Shown: positions 1-5,287 of the stretch, piece after piece
Numbering within the stretch: position 1 is the stretch's first letter
How the letters are laid out: the number at the start of each line of letters is the position of its first letter
NCBI GenBank assembly: GCA_013202335.1
Contig: JABMQR010000050.1
Span: 1-5,294, forward strand
Reading direction: 5' to 3'
Source: Bacteroidota bacterium
GTDB lineage: Bacteria; Spirochaetota; Spirochaetia; JABMQR01
Length of the DNA: 5,294 nucleotides
The notes under the pieces: model-generated
Told to the model about the DNA's origin: nothing
The model's input: only the letters and a program-made list of their open reading frames with translations
The model's database searches: none
Made by a program: the position numbers and the translations under genes

Positions 1-207
1 GCCGACGGCTCCTCTATGCTGTAAATTCTGAAGAATCTTAATTCCATCACGTACAATTGAGTGTCGGGCTTCCCCATCAAGGTGAGCGATAAACCCAACT
101 CCGCAGCTGTCATGCTCAAATCCAGGCTCATAAAGTCCGTATGCCGGGAGTGCTCCGGCAGCATTTCTTTTAATTCCAGGGCTGGATGATCGTACAGCAC
201 GCTGCAT
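1..207 (-). CDS. gltB: Glutamate synthase large subunit, N-terminal part (truncated by window edge)
   Basis: This is the start of the glutamine amidotransferase (class II, Ntn-hydrolase) domain of glutamate synthase, which takes the amide of glutamine to convert 2-oxoglutarate to glutamate in ammonia assimilation. The 69 visible residues include the family pattern GLYEPGFEHDSCGVGF, with the expected catalytic Cys at residue 35, and then a stretch ending in LQHRGAVG, typical of the GltB N-terminus. In this family the residues before the Cys form a propeptide that is removed so that Cys becomes residue 1; here it would be 34 residues. The ATG at 207-205 is preceded by AAGGAG (213-218) at 5 bases, and an in-frame TAA lies just upstream, so the start is well fixed. 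The remaining roughly 1,400 residues (FMN and iron-sulfur parts) lie outside the window. A promoter sits at 269-297. Confidence 0.95.
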   Translation of the reverse strand, partial: MQRAVRSSSPGIKRNAAGALPAYGLYEPGFEHDSCGVGFIAHLDGEARHSIVRDGIKILQNLQHRGAVG

Positions 208-268
208 AATAACTCCTTATTTCTGTATATTTATACATAATTTATTCAAAACATATTGTAAATACAGC

Positions 269-297
269 ATAATATGGAATTTTTTCTGTCTGGTCAA
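269..297 (-). promoter_or_regulatory. Sigma-70-type promoter for gltB
   Basis: On the minus strand TTGACC (297-292) and TATTAT (274-269) are separated by exactly 17 bases. Each box differs from the consensus at one position. The predicted transcript would start near 262 and carry a leader of about 55 bases before the gltB start. It lies downstream of the minus-strand terminator at 427-454, so gltB appears to be a separate unit from the operon to its right. I see no clear operator or riboswitch in the leader. Confidence 0.65.
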
Positions 298-426
298 GAA
301 GCGGTTAAAGAGTGGAAACACGGATCTACTATGGCAAATTATGTATTATTTATGTTTTCCTTAATTTTTTTGCTTATTTATTATATATGTATAAAAATAC
401 ACCAAATAACTAACAAATCCCTATAG
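274..426 (+). CDS. Possible small membrane peptide (50 aa, speculative)
   Basis: An open frame from ATG at 274 to TAG at 424-426 encodes 50 residues. Residues 1-20 are polar and mixed in charge; residues 21-40 form one long hydrophobic run (ANYVLFMFSLIFLLIYYICI), and the tail is basic (K41, H43, K48), as in single-span membrane micro-proteins. A second in-frame ATG at 331 would give a 31-residue version that is almost all membrane segment plus basic tail. Against it: neither ATG has a good Shine-Dalgarno sequence, the region is AT-rich (which favours Phe/Ile/Leu/Tyr codons by chance), and the frame lies antisense to the gltB promoter. I do not recognise a family. It could be a chance frame, a regulatory micro-protein or a type I toxin-like peptide. 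Confidence 0.22.
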   Translation: MEFFLSGQEAVKEWKHGSTMANYVLFMFSLIFLLIYYICIKIHQITNKSL

Positions 427-454
427 AAAAAAAACAGCTGCAAGTATGCAGCTG
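427..454 (-). terminator. Rho-independent terminator of the minus-strand operon
   Basis: A perfect 8-bp stem, CAGCTGCA (435-442) with TGCAGCTG (447-454), closes a 4-base loop. On the minus strand the stem is followed at once by eight T residues (434-427), the classic intrinsic terminator layout. It lies about 100 bases past the stop codon of the lipoprotein gene, so it should end transcription of the lipoprotein and anything read through from natA-natB. On the plus strand no T-run follows the stem, so it should work in one direction only. Confidence 0.88.
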
Positions 455-555
455 CTAATAATTAAATTGATAGTTGAGGTGATTTCACAAATCGAAAACC
501 TCTGTCTTATAGGTTGTTCTTTCAAAAACAACTATTTATGAAAGAGACTCAGTTG

Positions 556-1602
556 TTATTGTCGAATCTGTGTTATTGCTTCATTGTACACCTGCAGTTC
601 GTGTTCCAGTTGTGAAAGTTTTCTGTAAGCATCTGGATTTTTTGTTCTGTTTGCAACATCCTGCATAAAACTGACAGCTTGCTGAAGCTGCCCCATTACT
701 TCATACAGCACTGCAGCATTATATCCTGCTGCATAATTCCTGCTGGAATACCAGATTTCAAGATACAAAGAGAGTGCCTGTTCGTAATTTCGATCTTTCA
801 CCAATTTATCTGCCGTCTCCATTACCCTATTTCTCGTCTTATCTTTTTCCAGAAAGCGGTACTCTCTTTCAATACGCGGAGCCAGCTGATACCGTATTTT
901 TGATGATATTTCAGTAATAATCGCTGTATACAGATCATACAGTTTTGGCGGTCTAAACGTCTCTTTATCCTCAATTTGAGTTACTAACCTTCTCTCACCT
1001 TTTTCATATCTGGTAGCAATAATCTGATTTGTACGTAAGTCCAGAATACTGTAACTGAAATCCATGGTGACTTCCTGCAGAAATGACTCTGTAATTATTG
1101 TTATCACACCGCCGAATCCATCGTCAACATTTGTCTCAATTTCGATAATCTCTTCATGAAACCGCATATCCTCAATAGTGCCGATTAAACTTGCGGTAAC
1201 ATTAAAGTTGTTTATCAAAATGTCATTACTATAGGCCCCGGATGCATTAATATTCTTATATGGTCTAAGCTGGGAGGGAGGAATCAGGGTGAAGTAATCA
1301 GCTTGCTGCAGGCTGTAGATGAGCTGTCGTTCAAATTTATTAGAAATGTCCTTCTCCATGAAAAGTGTATACCCGGTTGGCCGGTCAATATCCTTTCCGA
1401 GAATAAGATCCAGAACAACAGTGCCTGCCAGGTCCAAAAAGGAAAACTCATACGGCTCAATATCGAAAATCGCCAAATGGGAATATTCAGACATATTTAT
1501 CTCTGCCGGTTTTATCACATCAAATGCAATACTGGTTGCACATCCGCTAAGAAGCACCAGAATCAAACATATTACGGCAGCAGTGAGTGACTTTCTCTTC
1601 AT
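556..1602 (-). CDS. Lipoprotein with a CsgG/LpoB-like N-terminal region and C-terminal TPR-like repeats
   Basis: The 348-residue product is an envelope lipoprotein of unknown function. A short basic start (MKRK), a hydrophobic stretch (about 6-18) and the lipobox LSGC (18-21) predict lipidation at Cys21. Residues about 40-145 run from YSHLAIFDIEPYEF, through a helix ending in LQQADYFTLIPPSQL (about 98-112), to TASLIGTIEDM (136-146). That order resembles the nucleotide-free alpha/beta fold of CsgG, LpoB and TolB-N type proteins, and perhaps the DUF6340 lipoproteins; this is judged by eye only. Residues about 260-340 are helical, with TPR-like units (DRNYEQALSLYLEIW; AGYNAAVLYEVMGQLQQAVSF). The ATG at 1602 has GAGG (1614-1611) at 8 bases. 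The gene follows natB after 109 bases on the same strand and ends before the terminator at 427-454. Its position suggests a role linked to the NatAB-type exporter, but nothing in the sequence proves this. Confidence 0.85.
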   Translation of the reverse strand: MKRKSLTAAVICLILVLLSGCATSIAFDVIKPAEINMSEYSHLAIFDIEPYEFSFLDLAGTVVLDLILGKDIDRPTGYTLFMEKDISNKFERQLIYSLQQADYFTLIPPSQLRPYKNINASGAYSNDILINNFNVTASLIGTIEDMRFHEEIIEIETNVDDGFGGVITIITESFLQEVTMDFSYSILDLRTNQIIATRYEKGERRLVTQIEDKETFRPPKLYDLYTAIITEISSKIRYQLAPRIEREYRFLEKDKTRNRVMETADKLVKDRNYEQALSLYLEIWYSSRNYAAGYNAAVLYEVMGQLQQAVSFMQDVANRTKNPDAYRKLSQLEHELQVYNEAITQIRQ

Positions 1603-1648
1603 TTTTTCAACCTCATTATCGATTATTAAATTATTTCACCTATTCAGT

Positions 1649-1677
1649 ATTATATTACTAATTACAGAAACCAACAG
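1649..1677 (-). promoter_or_regulatory. Possible promoter for the lipoprotein gene
   Basis: The 109-base gap between natB and the lipoprotein gene contains a perfect minus-strand TATAAT (1654-1649). The matching -35 position, 17 bases upstream, reads CTGTTG and is poor. No terminator-like hairpin with a T-run is visible in the gap, so read-through from natB is also possible. Transcription from here would begin near 1642, leaving a leader of about 40 bases. The region also holds two copies of AACAGT (1673-1678 and 1685-1690), of unknown meaning. Confidence 0.35.
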
Positions 1678-1711
1678 TCAGCCTAACAGTTACGAAGTTT
1701 CTTAAATTGGT

Positions 1712-2860
1712 TCAGGAAATTGTATTCAGAATTTTTTCTGAGTTATACAGCCTTGAAGTACTAAAGACTAATATTCCTATGAGGACCGTATCTGAGGCTA
1801 TTAACATTAATAGCTGCAGCAATGTACTGTCATTAATAATTGCCCCTTTTAATAAGAATACCGTATTCAGAAAAGGAACCAAAAAAAGTAACTGATTTGA
1901 AGAAGGATCCATATTCATAGTCAAAACACCAAGAATTACTACCACAAAGTAGATCGGCAGTATATAGGTTGTCGCCTCTTTAACAGTCCTTGCCATGCTT
2001 CCAAGAAAAATTATTATTGAAGCGGCATTTGTACTCGTCATAACAAGCGTTATCAGGAGCACAATCAGCGAACTAAAGGAGAATCCTGAAAATTTTGCAC
2101 TTTGTCCAAACAGACCACCTGTTAAATTTATAGCCAGTATAAATCCTAAAAAAGTCATACAGCTGGAAGCAACACCTACTGTTACCGCATACAGAATTTT
2201 TCCAATCGCTATTGAGGAACGAGACACCTGATTTACCAGAATAACTGCCAGGCTGCCCCGTTCTTTCTCCCCTGCTGTAGCATCTATACCAACCGACATT
2301 GCACCCGCAAATACATAGACCAAAATAAGGTATGGCACCATTATCAGCAGAAACCCAGCTCCCTGAGCCTCTTCCGGGGCAGTATCAACTTTAAAAATAG
2401 AGATAGTATAGAGAGATTTCAGATCAATTCCATAATCATCAAGATATTTATCAGCAAGATATGCTGAATAATCTGAAAGAGCATAACCAATTCTTGAGGA
2501 AGCAAATGATGACTTTTGTGAAGTTGAATTAAAATGAATAACGGCTTCAGCGGTATCACCTGGAGAGTATCCCTCAGGGAATTCTACAACAAGTACATCC
2601 TCAGCAGGTTCTCTTGTCAGGCTGAAATCCAGCTTTTCAGAAAGGATTTCAAGAAACGCAGGATCATCATTATGTATTATATTAATCGGATAGACTGTAT
2701 TCTCTGCTGAAGAACGCTGTCGTTTCTCTATATAATCCATACCCACAAACATAAGCGGAATAAGCAGAAAAGGAACCAGCAGTGTCGCAATTAGTGTCCT
2801 TTTGTCCTTTATTATATTTTTCAGCTCTTTTCTCAGGATAATTAAAGCATCTTTCATCAT
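1712..2860 (-). CDS. natB: ABC-2 type exporter permease, NatB family
   Basis: This 382-residue integral membrane protein is the permease half of an ABC-2 exporter, close in length to Bacillus subtilis NatB. The N-terminus carries the typical KELKNIIKDKRTL motif before the first membrane helix (about 22-40). A large extracytoplasmic domain (about 41-168) follows, then a cluster of five or six helices from about 169 to 368. The conserved cytoplasmic loop DATAGEKERGSL (193-204) contains the GEKERG signature of NatB/ABC-2 permeases. The start codon overlaps the natA stop (ATGA, 2860-2857) and is preceded by AGGGGG (2874-2869) at 8 bases; a second ATG follows immediately. The pairing with natA is certain, while the substrate is not. 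B. subtilis NatAB exports sodium, but related pairs export other compounds, so the name reflects family rather than proven substrate. Confidence 0.9.
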   Translation of the reverse strand: MMKDALIILRKELKNIIKDKRTLIATLLVPFLLIPLMFVGMDYIEKRQRSSAENTVYPINIIHNDDPAFLEILSEKLDFSLTREPAEDVLVVEFPEGYSPGDTAEAVIHFNSTSQKSSFASSRIGYALSDYSAYLADKYLDDYGIDLKSLYTISIFKVDTAPEEAQGAGFLLIMVPYLILVYVFAGAMSVGIDATAGEKERGSLAVILVNQVSRSSIAIGKILYAVTVGVASSCMTFLGFILAINLTGGLFGQSAKFSGFSFSSLIVLLITLVMTSTNAASIIIFLGSMARTVKEATTYILPIYFVVVILGVLTMNMDPSSNQLLFLVPFLNTVFLLKGAIINDSTLLQLLMLIASDTVLIGILVFSTSRLYNSEKILNTIS

Positions 2861-3600
2861 ATTATCAACCCCCTGTCCTTCGCCAAAGAGAAAAACACAT
2901 CTTCCAGAGAAGATGAGTTATATGATGCGAGAATTTCTTCTTTTGTACCGTTAATAATAAGTTCTCCTTCCAGAATAATACCAATTTTCGTACAAAGTTT
3001 TTCTGCTTCAGAGAGCACATGTGTCGACAGCAGAACCGTTTTCCCCTGTTTACTGGCATCATGGAGAAAATCCACTACAACTTTAACAGCAAGGACATCA
3101 AGATTGCTTGTTGGTTCATCGAATATAATAATGTCAGGATCATGTACAATACTTACCGCAATAGATGTTTTCTGTTTCATACCTGCTGAGAGCTTCTCAA
3201 TTGGCCTGTCAAGAAAATCTTTCATATCCAAATAATCAGAAAGTTCTTCTATCCTCTTTTTTGAGATCTCTTTTGGTATATGATTGAGATCAGAAAAAAA
3301 CTTCAGCATCTCGCGTGGTGAAAGATTCCCTGATAGTTTCATATCACCTGTCAGTAAGCCAACCTTATCCCTCACCTTGCGCCCTTCAGTTGCAGCATTC
3401 AATCCGTCTACCCAAACCTCTCCGCTATCTGCTTTTAAAAGAGTTGCTATTATCCTCAAGGTGGTAGTTTTTCCGGCACCATTCGGCCCAAGCAATCCAT
3501 AAATTTCACCTGGATCAGCAGTAAAGGAGATGTCTTTCAGAACATGCTTATGCCCTTTTCGTGTCTTAAATGATTTATTTACACTTCGCAATTCAACCAT
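2857..3600 (-). CDS. natA: ABC transporter ATP-binding protein, NatA family
   Basis: This 247-residue cytoplasmic ATPase energises the NatB-type permease encoded just downstream. All core motifs are visible: Walker A GPNGAGKT (38-45), signature LSAGMKQK (137-144), Walker B IIIFDEP (157-163), D-loop SNLD (165-168) and H-loop His194 (STHVLSEAE). The C-terminal LEDVFFSLAKDRG is typical of exporter-type ATPases. The Q-loop region reads GLLTGDMKLSGNLSPRE (81-97), so the usual glutamine is absent; I believe this occurs in other NatA-like proteins. The start lies 11 bases after the pdxA stop. The ribosome binding site is weak (AGG, 3613-3611, at 10 bases) and overlaps the pdxA stop codon, suggesting translational coupling. 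The stop overlaps the natB start by 4 bases. Confidence 0.93.
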   Translation of the reverse strand: MVELRSVNKSFKTRKGHKHVLKDISFTADPGEIYGLLGPNGAGKTTTLRIIATLLKADSGEVWVDGLNAATEGRKVRDKVGLLTGDMKLSGNLSPREMLKFFSDLNHIPKEISKKRIEELSDYLDMKDFLDRPIEKLSAGMKQKTSIAVSIVHDPDIIIFDEPTSNLDVLAVKVVVDFLHDASKQGKTVLLSTHVLSEAEKLCTKIGIILEGELIINGTKEEILASYNSSSLEDVFFSLAKDRGLII

Positions 3601-3611
3601 AACTTTTCAAC

Positions 3612-4631
3612 CTACTTTCTTGCATAAAAAGGTGCATACTTTTCTGCTATCTGAAAAGCTTCCACCATACTGATCTCTGAAGCTGCCCCTGTTCCAGCTA
3701 TGTCAAAAGCTGTGCCGTGATCAACTGATGTCCTCAGAAAAGGGAGTTCCAGAGTTACTGATACCGTTCTTTCAAAATCCAGAGTTTTGGCTGCGATGTG
3801 ACCCTGATCATGATACAACGAGAGTACTGCGCTATATATACCGATTTTTGCCTGATGAAAAACTGAATCTGCTCCGATTGGTCCGGCAACCGAATATCCA
3901 TCGGCAGATGCACGCTCTACTGCAGGCCTGACTGCAGTCTCTTCCTCATCACCAAACAGCCCATGCTCACCACTGTGAGGATTCAACCCCGCAACTGCTA
4001 ACGGCTTTCCTGAAGTATCACCCAAAATCTGCAGTGCTTTACTGCATTTATCAATATGCTCATAAACTGACTTCTCAGTGACCAGATCACAGGCTTTCCT
4101 GAGAGAGACGTGCCGGCTAAGAAAAAACACCCGCATTCCAAGGGTTTCAAACATAGTCAATGGGTTGGCAACATTCGTCAGCCCTCCCAATATTTCAGTA
4201 TGGCCTATATAAGGCACCCCGGCCGCCTGTAGTGACTCTTTATTTATCGGTCCGGTTACTACCGCAGAAGCATATCCCTTATTAATGAGATTTACTGCTG
4301 TTTCAATATAGGTATAAGCTGCTTTTCCATAATGTGCATGAACTTCTCCATAGCAAACTGCATTATCATCAACAGCTGAACAATTATAGATTACCGGAAG
4401 TGAATCCTGATTATTCATTAGACAGGTTTCCAGCTCACTGAGTGAGGAAACAACAGGAGAATCACAGGTGATTCCGCAAATATCTGCTGCCGCCAGAAGG
4501 ACTGTAGAATCGCAGATGAGTATTGGTTTGACAGTATAGGAATAATCCCCGAAAAAGGCTTTTACAGCTATCTCCGCACCTATTCCAGCAGGGTCACCGA
4601 TGGTAACAGCTATTGCCGGGATTTTTTTCAT
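3612..4631 (-). CDS. pdxA: PdxA-family 4-phospho-hydroxyacid dehydrogenase (PdxA or PdxA2)
   Basis: This 339-residue cytoplasmic NAD-dependent, metal-dependent dehydrogenase starts with the family hallmark IPAIAVTIGDPAGIGAE. Family motifs in order are TGPINKES (126-133), GHTE (143-146), RHVSLR with His174, LNPHSGE with His219, YHDQGH with His274, and RTSVDHGTAFDIAGTG (300-315). His174, His219 and His274 have the same spacing (45 and 55) as the metal ligands His166, His211 and His266 of E. coli PdxA, so the enzyme should be active. Classical PdxA oxidises 4-phosphohydroxy-L-threonine in pyridoxal phosphate synthesis and, from memory, usually has YHDQGL. The YHDQGH-I version here resembles PdxA2 enzymes acting on 4-phospho-D-threonate or D-erythronate. 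The subtype is inference. The start at 4631 has AAAGGAG (4643-4637) at 5 bases. It is the first gene of the operon, 11 bases before natA. Confidence 0.93.
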   Translation of the reverse strand: MKKIPAIAVTIGDPAGIGAEIAVKAFFGDYSYTVKPILICDSTVLLAAADICGITCDSPVVSSLSELETCLMNNQDSLPVIYNCSAVDDNAVCYGEVHAHYGKAAYTYIETAVNLINKGYASAVVTGPINKESLQAAGVPYIGHTEILGGLTNVANPLTMFETLGMRVFFLSRHVSLRKACDLVTEKSVYEHIDKCSKALQILGDTSGKPLAVAGLNPHSGEHGLFGDEEETAVRPAVERASADGYSVAGPIGADSVFHQAKIGIYSAVLSLYHDQGHIAAKTLDFERTVSVTLELPFLRTSVDHGTAFDIAGTGAASEISMVEAFQIAEKYAPFYARK

Positions 4632-4678
4632 ATGTACTCCTTTATCTTTTACAGTTCAGTATTATTTTTCTCAGCAAA

Positions 4679-4707
4679 ATTATGACATTTTAATGCCAAT
4701 TCGTCTA
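4679..4707 (-). promoter_or_regulatory. Candidate promoter for the pdxA-natA-natB operon
   Basis: On the minus strand an extended -10 element, TGT followed by CATAAT (-10 box 4684-4679), lies 17 bases from TAGACG (4707-4702), which matches the -35 consensus at four of six positions. Transcription would begin near 4672 and give a leader of about 40 bases that ends with the strong pdxA ribosome binding site. The element overlaps the candidate ogt promoter on the other strand, so the two polymerases might compete. Confidence 0.45.
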
Positions 4708-4711
4708 TCAT
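4682..4711 (+). promoter_or_regulatory. Candidate promoter for ogt
   Basis: ATGACA (4682-4687) and TATCAT (4706-4711) are separated by 18 bases; each differs from the sigma-70 consensus at one position. Transcription would start near 4718, about 40 bases before the ogt ATG, and just inside the inverted repeat at 4712-4740. A second possibility, TTGCAG (4719-4724) with TATTAT (4742-4747) at 17 bases, would put the transcript start almost on the ATG and make the message leaderless, so I prefer the first. Confidence 0.45.
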
Positions 4712-4740
4712 TTGACTATTGCAGATTTTGTATCAGTCAA
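4712..4740. repeat. Inverted repeat TTGACT-N17-AGTCAA upstream of ogt
   Basis: Perfect 6-base arms TTGACT (4712-4717) and AGTCAA (4735-4740) face each other across 17 bases in the short divergent region between pdxA and ogt. Inner bases add a few further imperfect pairs. The arms lie just downstream of the candidate ogt promoter, so they could be an operator, a weak hairpin in the ogt leader, or chance. The two arms also look like -35 boxes facing in opposite directions, which may explain part of the resemblance. Confidence 0.35.
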
Positions 4741-4756
4741 TTATTATGGATTCAAG

Positions 4757-5260
4757 ATGAAACCATGTTATGTCTGTATTTATGATTCACCCATAGGAAC
4801 TCTCTACCTCTCAGTTGATGAACAAGGCCGGGTGCTCTGGTGTGATACCGAACCACCGCCAAAAAGCTGGGAATGTAAGCCCGACTGGGAGGCCTGCAGC
4901 AGTCTTGTCCGGGAACTGCAGGAATACTTTTCCGGTTCTCTTCAAAAATTTAGTTTACCGATAGTATTTGAGGGGACTGAATTCGAGAGACGTGTATATG
5001 CTGCATTGTTGAATATTCCGTATGGCGAAACTGTTTCCTATGCCGAAATTGCAAAACTTGCCGAAAGTGCTAAAGCATCAAGAGCTGCCGGAAGTGCTAT
5101 TGGGAAAAACCACCTTTTGCTTCTGATTCCCTGTCACCGGGTAGTTCCCATTCATAAAGGGCCAGTAACCAAAGAGATTATAGGTAAATACCGGGCTGGT
5201 AGTGATGCAAAGCGATTCCTTCTTCATTTAGAAGGGATTGAGGCAATTTCAAAAATCTAA
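4757..5260 (+). CDS. ogt: Methylated-DNA--[protein]-cysteine S-methyltransferase (O6-alkylguanine repair)
   Basis: This 167-residue suicide repair protein moves the alkyl group from O6-methylguanine (and O4-methylthymine) in DNA to its own cysteine. An N-terminal domain begins with the usual YDSPIGTLYLSVDEQG pattern (9-24). The C-terminal DNA-binding domain has FERRVYAALLNIPYGETVSYAEIAK (77-100), the arginine-finger segment ASRAAGSAIGKN (107-118), and the active site IPCHRVV (124-130) with nucleophile Cys126. The cysteine separates it from alkyltransferase-like proteins, which have Trp there. After the active site, PIHKGPVTKEIIGKYRAG departs from the common Gly-rich GGYAGG loop, a mild divergence. 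I chose the ATG at 4757, with a weak GGA at 6 bases. An in-frame TTG at 4712 would add 15 residues that do not fit the family and lie in the promoter region. It is transcribed divergently from pdxA, and there is no fused Ada regulatory domain. Confidence 0.94.
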   Translation: MKPCYVCIYDSPIGTLYLSVDEQGRVLWCDTEPPPKSWECKPDWEACSSLVRELQEYFSGSLQKFSLPIVFEGTEFERRVYAALLNIPYGETVSYAEIAKLAESAKASRAAGSAIGKNHLLLLIPCHRVVPIHKGPVTKEIIGKYRAGSDAKRFLLHLEGIEAISKI

Positions 5261-5287
5261 ATTCAACCGAAGGTTGAATCGATTTTC
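5261..5287 (+). terminator. Hairpin after ogt, probable terminator
   Basis: Immediately after the ogt stop codon, ATTCAACC (5261-5268) and GGTTGAAT (5272-5279) form a perfect 8-bp stem with a GAA loop. A short T-run (TTTT, 5283-5286) begins four bases later. The stem is AT-rich and the T-run is short and offset, so it is a modest terminator. On the other strand the stem is followed by TTTAGATTTTTG, so it could also stop a minus-strand transcript arriving from beyond the window. Confidence 0.55.

Larger units (their letters stand above)
208..555. other. AT-rich intergenic region between gltB and the lipoprotein gene
   Basis: This 348-base gap contains the gltB ribosome binding site and promoter, the speculative membrane micro-ORF on the plus strand, and the terminator of the minus-strand operon. 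The part from 455 to 555 is the 3' untranslated region of the lipoprotein gene. It contains a weak GTTGTT/AACAAC pairing (513-518 with 527-532) and a second GTTGTT at 552-557, which overlaps the lipoprotein stop codon. No tRNA, riboswitch or repeat array was recognised. Confidence 0.7.

Noticed and set aside
479..541. 20-codon plus-strand frame from GTG 479
   Set aside because: Very short, no ribosome binding site, and lies in the 3' untranslated part of the minus-strand operon.
679..903. Plus-strand open frame of 74 codons inside the lipoprotein gene
   Set aside because: Antisense shadow of the TPR-like region, with no ribosome binding site and a Cys/His/Ile-rich composition expected from reversed codons.
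1303..1705. Long plus-strand open frames (1303-1590 and 1319-1705) opposite the lipoprotein gene
   Set aside because: They are antisense to a convincing lipoprotein gene, have no visible ribosome binding site, and their translations show no domain, signal or family pattern.
1995..2231. Plus-strand open frame of 78 codons opposite natB
   Set aside because: Antisense to the membrane-helix coding region of natB, which has clear family motifs; no supporting signal.
2865..3062. Minus-strand frame of 65 codons overlapping the 3' end of natA in another frame
   Set aside because: natA in its own frame has intact D-loop, H-loop and C-terminal motifs; this frame translates to low-complexity Lys/Phe-rich sequence.
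3284..3502. Plus-strand open frame of 72 codons opposite natA
   Set aside because: Antisense to the Walker A and Q-loop coding region; a common mirror frame of ABC ATPase genes.
4712..4756. Upstream TTG start for ogt adding 15 residues
   Set aside because: No ribosome binding site, overlaps the inverted repeat and promoter area, and the added residues do not resemble the family N-terminus, which fits the ATG at 4757.
4600..4785. Plus-strand open frame spanning the pdxA start and the ogt start
   Set aside because: Runs antisense through the pdxA N-terminus and out of frame into ogt; no ribosome binding site.
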